Source: Glycomyces lechevalierae (GTDB lineage Bacteria; Actinomycetota; Actinomycetes; Mycobacteriales; Micromonosporaceae). Taken from it: a stretch of 64,000 nucleotides of DNA. Position 1 is the stretch's first letter, and each line of letters starts with the position of its first letter. Positions 17,624-26,857 of the stretch are shown here, piece after piece. The notes under the pieces are model-generated. The model saw nothing but the letters and a program-made list of their open reading frames with translations. It did not search any database and was not told the origin of the DNA. The position numbers and the translations under genes were made by a program. The stretch lies in NCBI RefSeq assembly GCF_027622945.1, contig NZ_JAPZVQ010000002.1, forward strand, positions 415,871 through 479,870. Reading direction: 5' to 3'.

Positions 17624-18823
17624 ATGTCGCAGCAGCCCTCCAGCAGTACCTTTTTCGACAACGACCAATCGGTGCCGGAATTCCCCGTCCAGCTGCGGGG
17701 TTACGACCGGCACCAGGTGGATGAGTTCATCCAGAAGAACCTCGGCAAGCTGAAGCAGACCGAGTCGCAGCGCACCGAGGCCGAGCAGCGGATGACGGAC
17801 GCCCAGCGTCGTCTGCGCCAGGCCGAGCAGCGGATCCAGGGTCTCGAGCAGCGTCTCGCCGAGCAGCAGAAGCAGCTCGAGGAGAACACCCGCCCGACGC
17901 TCTCCGGGCTCGGCACCCGGGTCGAGCAGATCCTGCGGCTGGCTGAAGAGCAGGCCAACGAGCACCGCGCCGAGGCGAAGCGCGAGACCGAGGGCATCCT
18001 CTCGGCCGCCCGCCTCGAGTCCCGCGAGATCACCGACGCCGCCCGCGGCGAGGCCGGCTCCCTGAAGCAGAACGCCGAGCGCGAGGCCAACACCCTGCGC
18101 ACGCAGGTCGAGCGCGAGGTCGCCGAGCTGCGGACCAACGCCCGCCGCGAATGCGAGACCCTCCGCGCCGACGCCGAGCGCGAGACCAAGCAGCTGCGCA
18201 CCGCCACCGGCCACGAAGTCGCCGAGCTCAAGGCCTCCGTCGAGCGCGAGGTCGCGACCCTCCGTGCCACGGCGGACCGCGAGATCACCCAGCTCCGCGC
18301 CAAGGCCGCCCGCGAGGCGGAGGAGAAGCGCGCCGAGGCCGCGAAGCTCTTCGCCGAGGCGAAGGAGAAGCGCGACAAGGACCTCCAGGCCCTCGACCTC
18401 GAACTGGCCGAGCGCAAGGAGAAGGCCGAGCGCGAGGAGTCCGACCGCCACACCCGCGCGGTCGCCGAGACCCAGAAGCTCGTGTCCGACGCCGAGAACC
18501 GCGCCCGCGACGCCGAAGAGCGCGCCAAGGCCGCGGAGACCCGCGGCGAGGAGAAGCGCTCCGAGGCCGACAACTACGCGCAGGAGACCACCAGCAAGGC
18601 CAAGAAGGACGCCCAGAAGCTCGTCTCCGACGCCAAGGCCGAGGCCGAGCGGCTCCTCGCGGACGCCAAGTCGGACGCCGAACGCGTCACGACCGACGCC
18701 GAGACCAAGGTGGCCGAGCTCACCGCGAAGCGGGACCAGGTGCAGGAGACCCTGCGGAACCTGAGCGGTCTGGTCAGCGGCGCCCTCGGCGGTGCCCTTG
18801 GGCAGCAGGGCGACGACAAGTAG
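17624..18823 (+). CDS. DivIVA-headed coiled-coil cytoskeletal protein (Scy/FilP-like)
   Basis: A 399-residue protein. Residues 17-40 (VPEFPVQLRGYDRHQVDEFI) are the short DivIVA-type N-terminal motif. Residues about 45-375 are one long Glu/Arg/Ala coiled coil, and the end is a Gly/Leu segment (SGLVSGALGGALGQQGDDK). It lies directly after mce, the position of scy in Streptomyces, where Scy organises the tip polarisome and FilP forms intermediate-filament-like structures. It is much shorter than Scy, so the exact counterpart is uncertain. A role in polar growth or cell shape is inferred. ATG at 17624; the upstream extension of the frame is not supported. Confidence 0.8.
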   Translation: MSQQPSSSTFFDNDQSVPEFPVQLRGYDRHQVDEFIQKNLGKLKQTESQRTEAEQRMTDAQRRLRQAEQRIQGLEQRLAEQQKQLEENTRPTLSGLGTRVEQILRLAEEQANEHRAEAKRETEGILSAARLESREITDAARGEAGSLKQNAEREANTLRTQVEREVAELRTNARRECETLRADAERETKQLRTATGHEVAELKASVEREVATLRATADREITQLRAKAAREAEEKRAEAAKLFAEAKEKRDKDLQALDLELAERKEKAEREESDRHTRAVAETQKLVSDAENRARDAEERAKAAETRGEEKRSEADNYAQETTSKAKKDAQKLVSDAKAEAERLLADAKSDAERVTTDAETKVAELTAKRDQVQETLRNLSGLVSGALGGALGQQGDDK

Positions 18824-18842
18824 AAAAACAGGACGACAAGTA
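18812..18842 (+). repeat. Short direct repeat spanning the stop codon
   Basis: GACGACAAGTA occurs at 18812-18822 (coding the final Asp-Asp-Lys and stop) and again at 18832-18842, a 20-base period. It looks like a small tandem duplication of the gene end and leaves a second stop-like codon just downstream. Confidence 0.6.
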
Positions 18843-18996
18843 AACCTGGCGAATCCGCGTTACCGTCGAAGTCTGCGACAGTGAAGAATGATCGTAGGCG
18901 TAGGTCGACGGTGGAGGAACCACAGCTCGGCCGCGTCCCGTCACATCCGGTCCCTTGCCGGTAGTGGCGGGACGCGGCTTACGTGAGGATGAGGGT

Positions 18997-20850
18997 ATGG
19001 CGCGTGAAGACAGACTGGACGACTCGGAACTGCTGACCGGATTCAACGAGGGTGGACCCGTCGAGTACGAGTTCGAGACCGCCTTGCGCGGCTACGACAA
19101 GGGACAGGTCAAACGGTTCCTGCAGCAGATGCAGCTCCAGATGGACACGCTGGCGGGGGAACGGGCCGAGGCGGTCGCGCAGATCGACCGGCTGGTGATC
19201 CAGATCCAGCAGTTGCAGGCGCAGATCCAGGAGCTGCGGCGGCGCAGCGCCGCCGGCGACAAGGCCTCCTACCGGCATCTGGGCGTTCGCATCGAGCACA
19301 TGCTGACCCTCGCGGAGGAGCAGGCCGAGGAGATCAAGGCCAACGCCCACGCGCAGACCCAGCACCTGCACCACCACGCCGAGAACCGCCTCCGCGAGGC
19401 CGAGGCGCAGATCGAGCAGGCCCGCAAGGACTTCGAGACCACGTTGAAGGCCCGGCGCGCCGCCGCCGAGAAGGCCGAGGCCGACCGGCGCGCGATCATC
19501 GACGCCGAGATCAACAAGCGCGCCCGCGAGGCGCAGGCCATGGTGGACCAGGCGAAGGAGCGCGCCGCCGCCCTCATCGCGGAGGCCGAGCAGGACGCCG
19601 AGAACAAGCGCGCCGCCGCTGACGAGCAGACCCGGCAACTGGTCGCTCACGTCGAGCGCCTCCGCGCCGAGGCCCAGCAGCTCAAGGACGACGCCGCCCT
19701 CGCGTCCGAACAGGCCATCACCGAGGCCCGCGAGAAGGCCGACCGGATCTCCGCCGAAGCCGAGGCCGAGGCCGAGCGCAAGCGCGCCGAGCACGAGGCC
19801 GAACTGCGGGACCTGCGCACCGAGGCCGTCGAGAATCTCGAGAAGTTCAAGCAGGAGACCGAGACCTTCGCGCAGACCGTGCGCACCGACGCCGAGAACG
19901 AGGCCACGCGGGTGCGCGCCGAGGCCGCCGACAACGCGACCCTCACGCGCACCGAGGCCGCCGACGAGGCCAAGCGGCTCCGCCTCGACGCCCAGCGGCG
20001 TCTCGAGGAGGCCGAGGCCGAGGCGCAGCGCCTCACCGCCGAGACCGAGGAGAAGGTCGCGAAGCTCGCGGCCGACGCCGAAGAGGCCGCCCGCCTCGAG
20101 CGAGAGGCCGCCGAGGCGAGCGCCCTGCGCCTCGCCGAGGAGACCGAGCGCGAGACCCAGCGCCTCCGCGAAGAGGCCGCCGACGCGTCCCGCAAGGAGC
20201 GCGAAGCTGCCGAGGTCGCGGCGCGCAAGCTGAACGAGGAGACCGCCGCCGAGACCAAGCGCCTGCGCGAGGAAGCGGCCGCGGAGGCCGAGCGCGTCAC
20301 CGCCGAAGCCGCCGCGGAGGCCGCGAGGCTGCGCGAGAACGCCGACACCGCCAAGGTCGAGGCCGAGGCCCAGGTCGAACGGGCCCGCGCCGAGCTGGCC
20401 GAGATCGAGGCCGAGCGCGAGCGCCTGCTCGCCGAGGCGAAGGCCGCGGCCGCCCAGCTCCTGGATCAGGCGAGCCTGGAGGCCGAGCAGGTCAAGTCCG
20501 AACGCGACCAGTACGTCTCGGAGGCCGAGAAGAAGGCCGAGAACGCGAAGCGCCGCGCCGAGGAGCTCTCGAAGACCGCCAAGCAGACCGCGCGGCGCGA
20601 CTCCGAGGCGATCCTCGCCACGGCCCGGGCGCAGGCGAAGAAGCTCATCGAAGAGGCCCGCGCGGGCCGCACCGACGAACAGGCCGCCGAGCAGCCCGCC
20701 GGTGCCGCCGCCGATGCCGCCGCCGAGCAGCCCGCGAAGGAGTCGGCCGCTCAGGACGCGGCCGTCAACAAGCCGACCAACGGCCGCAAGCGCCCCCAGG
20801 GCGGCGGCAAGCAGACGAGCGAAGCGGCCGAGAAGGTCTCTTTCTCCTAA
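18997..20850 (+). CDS. DivIVA-headed long coiled-coil protein (FilP/Scy-like)
   Basis: A 617-residue paralogue of the preceding gene. The DivIVA-like motif YEFETALRGYDKGQVKRFL lies at about residues 25-43, followed by a nearly unbroken Ala/Glu/Arg coiled coil to about residue 555, then an Ala/Pro/Glu-rich tail ending in a basic stretch. The coil is built on repeated EAERxxAEAxxEA units. ATG at 18997 has GTGAGGATGAGGG upstream. It occupies the filP position of the mce-scy-filP order. Likely a filament-forming or scaffold protein at growing poles. A strong hairpin terminator follows at 20866. Confidence 0.8.
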   Translation: MAREDRLDDSELLTGFNEGGPVEYEFETALRGYDKGQVKRFLQQMQLQMDTLAGERAEAVAQIDRLVIQIQQLQAQIQELRRRSAAGDKASYRHLGVRIEHMLTLAEEQAEEIKANAHAQTQHLHHHAENRLREAEAQIEQARKDFETTLKARRAAAEKAEADRRAIIDAEINKRAREAQAMVDQAKERAAALIAEAEQDAENKRAAADEQTRQLVAHVERLRAEAQQLKDDAALASEQAITEAREKADRISAEAEAEAERKRAEHEAELRDLRTEAVENLEKFKQETETFAQTVRTDAENEATRVRAEAADNATLTRTEAADEAKRLRLDAQRRLEEAEAEAQRLTAETEEKVAKLAADAEEAARLEREAAEASALRLAEETERETQRLREEAADASRKEREAAEVAARKLNEETAAETKRLREEAAAEAERVTAEAAAEAARLRENADTAKVEAEAQVERARAELAEIEAERERLLAEAKAAAAQLLDQASLEAEQVKSERDQYVSEAEKKAENAKRRAEELSKTAKQTARRDSEAILATARAQAKKLIEEARAGRTDEQAAEQPAGAAADAAAEQPAKESAAQDAAVNKPTNGRKRPQGGGKQTSEAAEKVSFS

Positions 20851-20865
20851 GCGCGAGAACGACGT

Positions 20866-20896
20866 GAGGGCCCGGTGCGGATCGCACCGGGCCCTC
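20866..20896. terminator. Hairpin terminator after the coiled-coil genes
   Basis: A 14-bp perfect stem (GAGGGCCCGGTGCG at 20866-20879 with its complement at 20883-20896) and a 3-base loop, just after the TAA at 20850. No long T tract follows, which is common in actinobacteria. Confidence 0.75.
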
Positions 20897-21054
20897 AGTG
20901 TGTCCGCAGTCGACGGCCGGCGGCGCCCTGACACTTTCGGGTGACGCGAGGACCTCCGGGCCCCGTTCTTGTCGGACCCGGGCGGGAGGATCGGCGCAGA
21001 CTGCTTCTTCCCCTCTCGGGAGGGTGGGGGTTCGTGGACGGCTGGACGCCGAAA

Positions 21055-21082
21055 GGCCCGCGGCGCTGTCGCACCGCGGGCC
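21055..21082. terminator. Hairpin terminator of the sugar ABC operon
   Basis: GGCCCGCGG at 21055-21063 pairs with CCGCGGGCC at 21074-21082. It lies 20 bp beyond the permease stop on the minus strand. Confidence 0.7.
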
Positions 21083-21101
21083 CTCCGTCCACTTCGTCCG
21101 A

Positions 21102-22433
21102 TTACGAGATCGGCTTGCCGTCCTCCGTCGCGCTGAGCGTGCCGGCCGTGGTGGACTCCTTGTCGATGCCCTCCTTGGCCTTGGCCTTCGCCCCGCCCGA
21201 GCCGCCCGGCGTGGTGCCGACGATCGGCGGCATCAGGCCGCCGCCTGTGGCGCGCTTCTTGTTCCACACGTCGAACAGGACCGCGGCGAGCACGACCAGA
21301 CCCAGGATGATCTGGACCGTGTCGGTCGCGATGCCCAGGACCTGCATGCCCTGGCGCAGGACGCCCATCACGAGACCACCGATGACCGCACCGATGATGG
21401 TGCCGACGCCGCCGGTGACCGAGGCGCCACCGATGAACGAGGCGGCGATGGCGTCGAGCTCGAACGCGTTGCCCGCGCCCGGCGTCGCCGCGTGCAGGCG
21501 GGCGGTCACGATGACGCCGGCGAGGCCCGCCAGCGCGCCCATGATCACGAACACCCAGAACGTGGTCTGCTTGGTCTTGACGCCCGAGAGCATCGCGGCC
21601 TTCTCGTTCCCGCCGCCCGCGTAGACGTGGCGGCCGAACACGGTGCGGTTCGCGATGAACGTGAACAGCAGGACCAGGCCCAGCAGGATCCAGCCGATGA
21701 TCGGCAGGCCCTTGTACGAGTAGAACGTGTAAGCGGCGGCCAGCATGACGGCGGCGATCGCCACGGTCTTGACCAGCCACGCCGTCTGCGAGGACGCGGC
21801 GATGCCGGCCTTCAGCTGGCGGCCGCGGCTGCGCGCCGCGAAGAACACGAACAGGGCCGCGCCCACGACGCCCACGACGAGGGTCGGGACCCGCAGGTCG
21901 ACGCCCATGAACTGGTAGCCGGAGGCGAGCTCGTTGAAGGTGCCGGTGGTGCCCTTGGTCTCCGCGTCCAGGACCTTGAGGGTCAGGCCGCGGAAGATGA
22001 GCATGCCGGCGAGGGTCACGATGAACGCCGGGATGCGCACGTAGGCGATCCAGAACGCCTGCCAGACGCCGATCGCGGCGCCCAGGCCCACGGCGAAGAG
22101 CACCGAGAGGTACCAGGGCCAGCCCCAGTCGGAGAGCGCGATCGCGGACATGGCGCCGCAGAACGCGAGCACCGAGCCGACCGAGAGGTCGATGTGCCCG
22201 TTGACGATCACCAGCATCATGCCGATCGCGAGGATCAGGATGTACGAGTTCTGCAGGATCACGTTCGTGATGTTCAGGGGAGTGATGAAGTTCTCGTCCT
22301 GAAGCACCACGTTGAGCACCTGGAACAGGATCATGATCAGCACCAGGGCGATGATCATGCCGTAGGCGCGCAGGTTGATGTTGCGCACTGCCGAGATCAG
22401 GCTCGGCCGGGTCTTGGTCGGGACGGTGGTCAT
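21102..22433 (-). CDS. mmsB: Sugar ABC transporter permease (MmsB/XylH type)
   Basis: A 443-residue inner-membrane permease of the BPD-transp-2 family with roughly ten hydrophobic helices between residues 25 and 400. The family signature is visible ([20 protein letters not shown] near 68, [20 protein letters not shown] near 335). A 40-residue Lys/Gly/Thr-rich cytoplasmic tail is longer than usual. It overlaps the ATPase gene by 4 bp. With the ATPase and binding protein it forms a pentose or multiple-sugar importer; the exact sugar cannot be told from sequence. Confidence 0.92.
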   Translation of the reverse strand: MTTVPTKTRPSLISAVRNINLRAYGMIIALVLIMILFQVLNVVLQDENFITPLNITNVILQNSYILILAIGMMLVIVNGHIDLSVGSVLAFCGAMSAIALSDWGWPWYLSVLFAVGLGAAIGVWQAFWIAYVRIPAFIVTLAGMLIFRGLTLKVLDAETKGTTGTFNELASGYQFMGVDLRVPTLVVGVVGAALFVFFAARSRGRQLKAGIAASSQTAWLVKTVAIAAVMLAAAYTFYSYKGLPIIGWILLGLVLLFTFIANRTVFGRHVYAGGGNEKAAMLSGVKTKQTTFWVFVIMGALAGLAGVIVTARLHAATPGAGNAFELDAIAASFIGGASVTGGVGTIIGAVIGGLVMGVLRQGMQVLGIATDTVQIILGLVVLAAVLFDVWNKKRATGGGLMPPIVGTTPGGSGGAKAKAKEGIDKESTTAGTLSATEDGKPIS

Positions 22434-23983
22434 TGGCGTTGCTCTTCTCCCCCGCTGGCCGTCTCAAGGGTCATGAGACGCATCAGCTCTTCCTGTGTCG
22501 CGTTGGCCCGGTCGACCTGACCGGTGATGTGGCCGGCGCTCATGGCGTAGATGCGGTCGCACATGCCGAGCAGCTCGGGCAGTTCGGAGGAGATCATGAG
22601 GACCCCCTTGCCCTGGTCGACCAGCTTGTGGATCAGCTCGTAGATCTCGTACTTGGCGCCGACGTCGATGCCTCGCGTCGGCTCGTCGAGGATGAGCAGC
22701 TCAGGCTCCGTGAAGACCCACTTGCCGAGCACGACCTTCTGCTGGTTGCCGCCGGAGAGGTTCCCGGCGAGCGAGTACACCGACGGCGCCTTGACGCCGA
22801 ACTCGGTGCGCAGGCGCTCCGAGACCGAGTTGACCTTGTCCTGGTCGACCACGCCCCGCTTCGAGAGCTTGTCCAGACCCGGCAGGGTGAAGTTCTCCCG
22901 CAGGTCGTAGTCGAGGTGCAGGCCGTAGTGCTTGCGGTCCTCGGTGGCGTAGGCCAGGCCCGAGTCGATGGCCTCGGGGACGCTGCGCAGGCTGAGCGGC
23001 TTGCCGTCCATCGTGGCCTTGCCCGAGATGTTCGAGCCCCAGCTCCGGCCGAAGACGCTCATCGCGAACTCGGTGCGCCCGGCGCCCATGAGGCCGGCCA
23101 GGCCGACGATCTCGCCGCGGGCGATGTTGAGGCTCGCGTTGTTGACGATGACGCGGTCGCGCTGCTCCGGGTGGTAGACCGTCCAGTCGTTGACCTCGAA
23201 GAAGACCTTGCCGATCTTGGGCTCGTGCGGCGGGTACAGGTGCTCGAGGTCGCGGCCGACCATGGCCTTGATGAGCCGGTCCTCGGTGACGGCGTCGTGC
23301 TCGGTGTCGAGCGTCTCGATCGACTTGCCGTCGCGTAGCACGGTGATCCGGTCGGCGACGGACAGCACCTCGCCCAGCTTGTGGGAGATGATGATGCTGG
23401 TGACGCCTTCCTCGCGGAGCTGGCGGAGCAGCTCCAGGAGGTTCTCGGAGTCGGAGTCGTTGAGCGCGGCGGTCGGCTCGTCCAGGATCAGGAGTTTGAC
23501 GTCCTTGGACAGGGCCTTCGCGATCTCGACCAGCTGCTGCTTGCCGACGCCGATCTTCTCGACCAAGGTGGCCGGGTTGTCGTTGAGGCCGACCTTCTGC
23601 ATGAGGCGGGCGGCCTCGGTGTTGGTGCGGTCCCACGAGATGACGCCGCCGGTCTTGCGCTCGTTGCCGAGGAAGATGTTCTCGGCGATCGAGAGCTCAC
23701 CGACGAGCGCGAGCTCCTGGTGGATGATGACGACGCCGGTGGCCTCGGAGTCGCGGATGTTCTTGAACTGGGCGGGCTTGCCGTCGAACTCGATCTCGCC
23801 GTCGAAGTCCCCGTAGGCGTACACGCCAGACAGGATCTTCATCAGCGTCGACTTGCCGGCGCCGTTCTCGCCGACGAGTGCGTGGACCGTCGCCCGCTTG
23901 ACCCCCAAGTCGACCCCGGACAGTGCGAGCACGCCCGGGAACCGCTTGGTGATCCCCCGCATTCGGAGGATGTCTTCAGACAT
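22430..23983 (-). CDS. mmsA: Sugar ABC transporter ATP-binding protein, two ABC domains (MmsA/XylG type)
   Basis: A 517-residue fused double ATPase. The first domain has Walker A GENGAGKS near residue 38, a degenerate signature ([15 protein letters not shown]) near 145 and Walker [12 protein letters not shown] near 165. The second has GLMGAGRTE in place of a full Walker A, signature LSGGNQQK near 410 and [13 protein letters not shown] degenerate second P-loop is normal in this family. The ATP-binding subunit powers uptake through the adjacent permease; the ATGA overlap indicates coupled translation. Confidence 0.94.
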   Translation of the reverse strand: MSEDILRMRGITKRFPGVLALSGVDLGVKRATVHALVGENGAGKSTLMKILSGVYAYGDFDGEIEFDGKPAQFKNIRDSEATGVVIIHQELALVGELSIAENIFLGNERKTGGVISWDRTNTEAARLMQKVGLNDNPATLVEKIGVGKQQLVEIAKALSKDVKLLILDEPTAALNDSDSENLLELLRQLREEGVTSIIISHKLGEVLSVADRITVLRDGKSIETLDTEHDAVTEDRLIKAMVGRDLEHLYPPHEPKIGKVFFEVNDWTVYHPEQRDRVIVNNASLNIARGEIVGLAGLMGAGRTEFAMSVFGRSWGSNISGKATMDGKPLSLRSVPEAIDSGLAYATEDRKHYGLHLDYDLRENFTLPGLDKLSKRGVVDQDKVNSVSERLRTEFGVKAPSVYSLAGNLSGGNQQKVVLGKWVFTEPELLILDEPTRGIDVGAKYEIYELIHKLVDQGKGVLMISSELPELLGMCDRIYAMSAGHITGQVDRANATQEELMRLMTLETASGGEEQRQ

Positions 23984-24027
23984 TGCTTCGTCCTATTTGA
24001 AAAGTTTGGACAGCTCTGGGGAGAGGT

Positions 24028-24061
24028 TCAGGGACGCCCATGGCGGGCAGGGCGTCCCTGA
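24028..24061. terminator. Intercistronic hairpin between binding-protein and ATPase genes
   Basis: TCAGGGACGCCC at 24028-24039 pairs perfectly with GGGCGTCCCTGA at 24050-24061 around a 10-base loop. It lies in the 101-bp gap between the binding-protein stop and the ATPase start. Such hairpins usually stop part of transcription or protect the upstream RNA, so more binding protein is made than membrane subunits. Confidence 0.7.
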
Positions 24062-24084
24062 GAGAAGGGTCTTGCGGCGGTCGA

Positions 24085-25170
24085 CTAGCCGAGTTCCTTG
24101 GCGTCGATGTACCCGGAGTCGACGAGGATCTCCTGGTAGTTGGTCTTGTCGACGCTGACCGGCTCGAGCAGGTAGGCCGGGACGACCTTGTTGCCGTTGT
24201 CGTAGGTCTCGGTGTCGTTGACTTCCGGGTCCTTGCCGTCGAGGACCGCGACGACCATGTCGACCGTGGTCGCGGCGAGCTCGCGCGTGTCCTTGTAGAC
24301 CGTCATGGACTGGAGGCCGTCGATGATGTACTTGACGGACTCGACCTCGGCGTCCTGGCCGGTGATCACGGGCATCTCGGTGTAGCCGTTGCCCTGGAGC
24401 GAGGCGATGATGCCGCGGCTGATGCCGTCGTAGGGCGCGAGCACGACGTCGACCTTGGAGCCGTCGTTGTAGAAGTTGGACAGGATGTTGTCCATGCGCT
24501 CCTGGGCGACGGCGCCGTCCCAGTTCTCGGTGGCGATCTGCTCGAGCGAGGTCTGGCCGGACTTCACGACGAGCTTGCCCGCGGAGACGTAGGGCTCGAG
24601 CACGGCCCAGGCGCCGTCGAAGAAGTACTTGGTGTTGTTATCGGTCAACGCGCCAGCGAACAGCTCGATGTTGAACGGGCCGGGCGCGGTGTCGAGGGCC
24701 AGTGCCTCGGCGATGTAGGTGCCCTGCAGGGTACCGACCTTGGTGTTGTCGAACGACGCGTAGTAGTCGACGTCCGGCGTGTCCAGGATGAGGCGGTCGT
24801 AGGCGATGACCGTGATGTCCTGGCCCTTGGCCTGGGCCAGTACGCCGCTCAGGGACTTGTTGTCGATCGCGGCGATGACCAGGACGTTGACGTTCTGGCC
24901 GACCATGGTCTCGATGGCGCTGACCTGGTCCGCGGCCACGTCGTTCGAGTACTGGAGGCTCACTTCGTAGCCCGCGTCCTCGAACGAGGTCTTCAGGTTG
25001 TTGCCGTCCAGGATCCAGCGCTCGGAGGTCTTGGTGGGCATCGCGATGCCGACCTTCTTGCCTCCCGAACCGTCCCCGCCGCCGTCTTCAGAGGCGCAGG
25101 CGGAGGCGGCCATGGCGACTGCTGCCGCGCCGATGGTGCCGGTCAACAGGTGACGTCGATTGACGTTCAT
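24085..25170 (-). CDS. chvE: Sugar-binding lipoprotein (ChvE/XylF type)
   Basis: A 361-residue periplasmic-binding-protein-4-type receptor. The signal has a twin-arginine pattern (NRRHLLTG) and a hydrophobic stretch ending AASACAS, with the lipidated Cys near residue 26, so it is probably a Tat-exported lipoprotein. After a Gly/Asp linker the mature domain begins KKVGIAMPTKTSERW, the usual start of sugar receptors, and contains DRLILDTPDVDYYASFDN (ligand-binding segment). ATG at 25170 has AAGGAG 8 bases upstream; a longer upstream frame is not supported. First gene of the operon. Confidence 0.93.
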   Translation of the reverse strand: MNVNRRHLLTGTIGAAAVAMAASACASEDGGGDGSGGKKVGIAMPTKTSERWILDGNNLKTSFEDAGYEVSLQYSNDVAADQVSAIETMVGQNVNVLVIAAIDNKSLSGVLAQAKGQDITVIAYDRLILDTPDVDYYASFDNTKVGTLQGTYIAEALALDTAPGPFNIELFAGALTDNNTKYFFDGAWAVLEPYVSAGKLVVKSGQTSLEQIATENWDGAVAQERMDNILSNFYNDGSKVDVVLAPYDGISRGIIASLQGNGYTEMPVITGQDAEVESVKYIIDGLQSMTVYKDTRELAATTVDMVVAVLDGKDPEVNDTETYDNGNKVVPAYLLEPVSVDKTNYQEILVDSGYIDAKELG

Positions 25171-25506
25171 TAGTACTCCTTCGTACCGGGCGGTTTCGGC
25201 GCATGACCTACGTCGCCCTGGGGTCAAGACGGAATCGATAGTTCAACGTTTTTCCACAACCGTCAACAGCGGATGCGTCTCGTGTCCGAATCGTTGCTTT
25301 CCAACCTCGACGAATTCCGACACTCGGCTCCCTCGCGGCACATCGAACCCTTGACACCTCAATGAAAATGACTGTGCGTATCGATTCCTTCACCCGATCG
25401 TGCCACATCCTTACGGCCGACTACCACTCGACTGATCGTATGGGATAGCCTCACATTTAGTGCCAAACCACTACACCGATCGGCCGACCCCCCGGAGGAG
25501 GTGAGG
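25171..25506. other. Intergenic region between sugar operon and pseudokinase gene
   Basis: A 336-bp AT-richer gap between divergent genes. It must hold promoters for both. TTGACA occurs at 25351-25356 on the plus strand, but I see no well-spaced -10. No RNA gene or operator palindrome stands out. Confidence 0.5.
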
Positions 25507-26814
25507 ATGTCGACCACCCAGACCATCGGACCCGCCGCCGTGCACCGTTTACTGCACCGGGACGCGGTGTGCAGCGTATTCAGCGGCACCGTCGCGACAG
25601 GCCCCACCGACCTGCTCTGCGTCACCGTCGCCCATGAGCGGGTGGACGGCTCCCGGCGCGAAGTGTTCTTCGAATGGGCCGCGAAACTCACCGGCCTCCC
25701 CGCCCACCCCCATCTGTCCCCCTGCACCGCCGTCGGGCTCACCGAGAACGGCCGCCCCTACCTGGCCGTGGGCACCGCCCGCCGCAGCCTCGCCGACCTC
25801 CTCGCCGAGCAGGGCCCCATGCCGCCCGGGCAGGTCCGCGCCCTCGGCGTCGCACTGAGCGACGCCGTCGCCGTCTACCACCGCGCCGGGCTCATCCACG
25901 GCGCGATCCAGCCGTCCCACATCCTCGTCGGGACCGGCCACCACCTGCAGCTCACCGCGTACGACGTCACCGCCCCCGTCCTCGCGGCGCCACTCCCTCC
26001 CACCCCCTACACCGCCCCTGAGCATCTGGACGCCGCCGTCGCGGGCGAGGTGGCCGCGAGCCCCTCCGGGGACGTCTACGCCCTCGCCACGGCCCTCTAC
26101 GCCGCCCTCGGCGGCCGTCTCCCCTGGGTCCGGCACGCCCGCGAAGAGGCCGCCGACCCGCTGCTGCGCGCCGCCCCCGTCCCGCACATCCCCGGCGTGG
26201 ACGCCGAGCTCACCGACATGATCGGCGCGGCCCTCAGCCCCGACCCGCGCCGCCGCCCCACGGCCGACGTCTTCCGCGAACAGCTCACCAGGCTCCAGCT
26301 CTCCGGCCCCAAGGCCCACGGCCCCCGCCCCGACACGGTCGCCAACGGGCTCCTCCCCCGCCGCGGTCTGCGCCCCGTCACCGTCGCGGTCTCGACCGAG
26401 CTGACCCCGTACCGGCCCAGGCGCGAACGCCCCGGCCTGCGCCCGCGCCTGCGGTCCATCGCCACGGCCACCGCCGGGGTCGCGCTCACCGGGGCGCTCC
26501 TCGGCGGCGCCGCGCTCGCGACCTACGCGGCCACCAACCCCGAGAGCACCGGCACGGTCTGCTCCGACCCGAGCGTCCTGGGCGGACGCATCGACGAGCA
26601 GCTCGAGGACGGCCGGATCGTCGACAGCTGGTGCGCCGAGGAAGGCGACTACGTGGCCGCCACCGTGGACTATCCGGGAGGCTCCGGAGGGGACGGCGAA
26701 GGCGCCACCGAACGCAAGGTGTGGCGGATCGAAGGCGAGAACCTGGTCGCCGTCACCGACTGCGCCGACGCGACCATGCCGGCCGCGATCGCCGACTTCC
26801 TCGACTGCGCTTAA
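25507..26814 (+). CDS. Transmembrane Ser/Thr kinase-like protein, predicted pseudokinase
   Basis: A 435-residue protein with a kinase-fold N-terminal region (residues 10-270), one membrane helix (about 322-346) and an extracellular C-terminal domain with four Cys. The fold is recognisable (LIHGAIQPSHILV, YTAPEH, SGDVYALATALYAALGG) but key residues are gone: the catalytic HRD is His131-Gly-Ala133, DFG is replaced around residues 151-154 (AYDV), and the glycine loop and VAIK lysine are not evident. It is therefore probably catalytically dead and a sensor or scaffold. ATG at 25507 follows GGAGGAGG; GTG at 25501 is possible. Confidence 0.8.
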   Translation: MSTTQTIGPAAVHRLLHRDAVCSVFSGTVATGPTDLLCVTVAHERVDGSRREVFFEWAAKLTGLPAHPHLSPCTAVGLTENGRPYLAVGTARRSLADLLAEQGPMPPGQVRALGVALSDAVAVYHRAGLIHGAIQPSHILVGTGHHLQLTAYDVTAPVLAAPLPPTPYTAPEHLDAAVAGEVAASPSGDVYALATALYAALGGRLPWVRHAREEAADPLLRAAPVPHIPGVDAELTDMIGAALSPDPRRRPTADVFREQLTRLQLSGPKAHGPRPDTVANGLLPRRGLRPVTVAVSTELTPYRPRRERPGLRPRLRSIATATAGVALTGALLGGAALATYAATNPESTGTVCSDPSVLGGRIDEQLEDGRIVDSWCAEEGDYVAATVDYPGGSGGDGEGATERKVWRIEGENLVAVTDCADATMPAAIADFLDCA

Positions 26815-26857
26815 GGCGCCGACGAGCACGCGAAGGGCCGGACGCGATCGCGCGGGT

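Noticed and set aside
18979..22467. A 1162-codon minus-strand frame over the coiled-coil and permease genes
   Set aside because: Gly/Leu-rich mirror of the coiled-coil gene and of the permease in another phase; no homology seen.
25351..25356. TTGACA as a promoter for the pseudokinase gene
   Set aside because: No -10 at a suitable distance.
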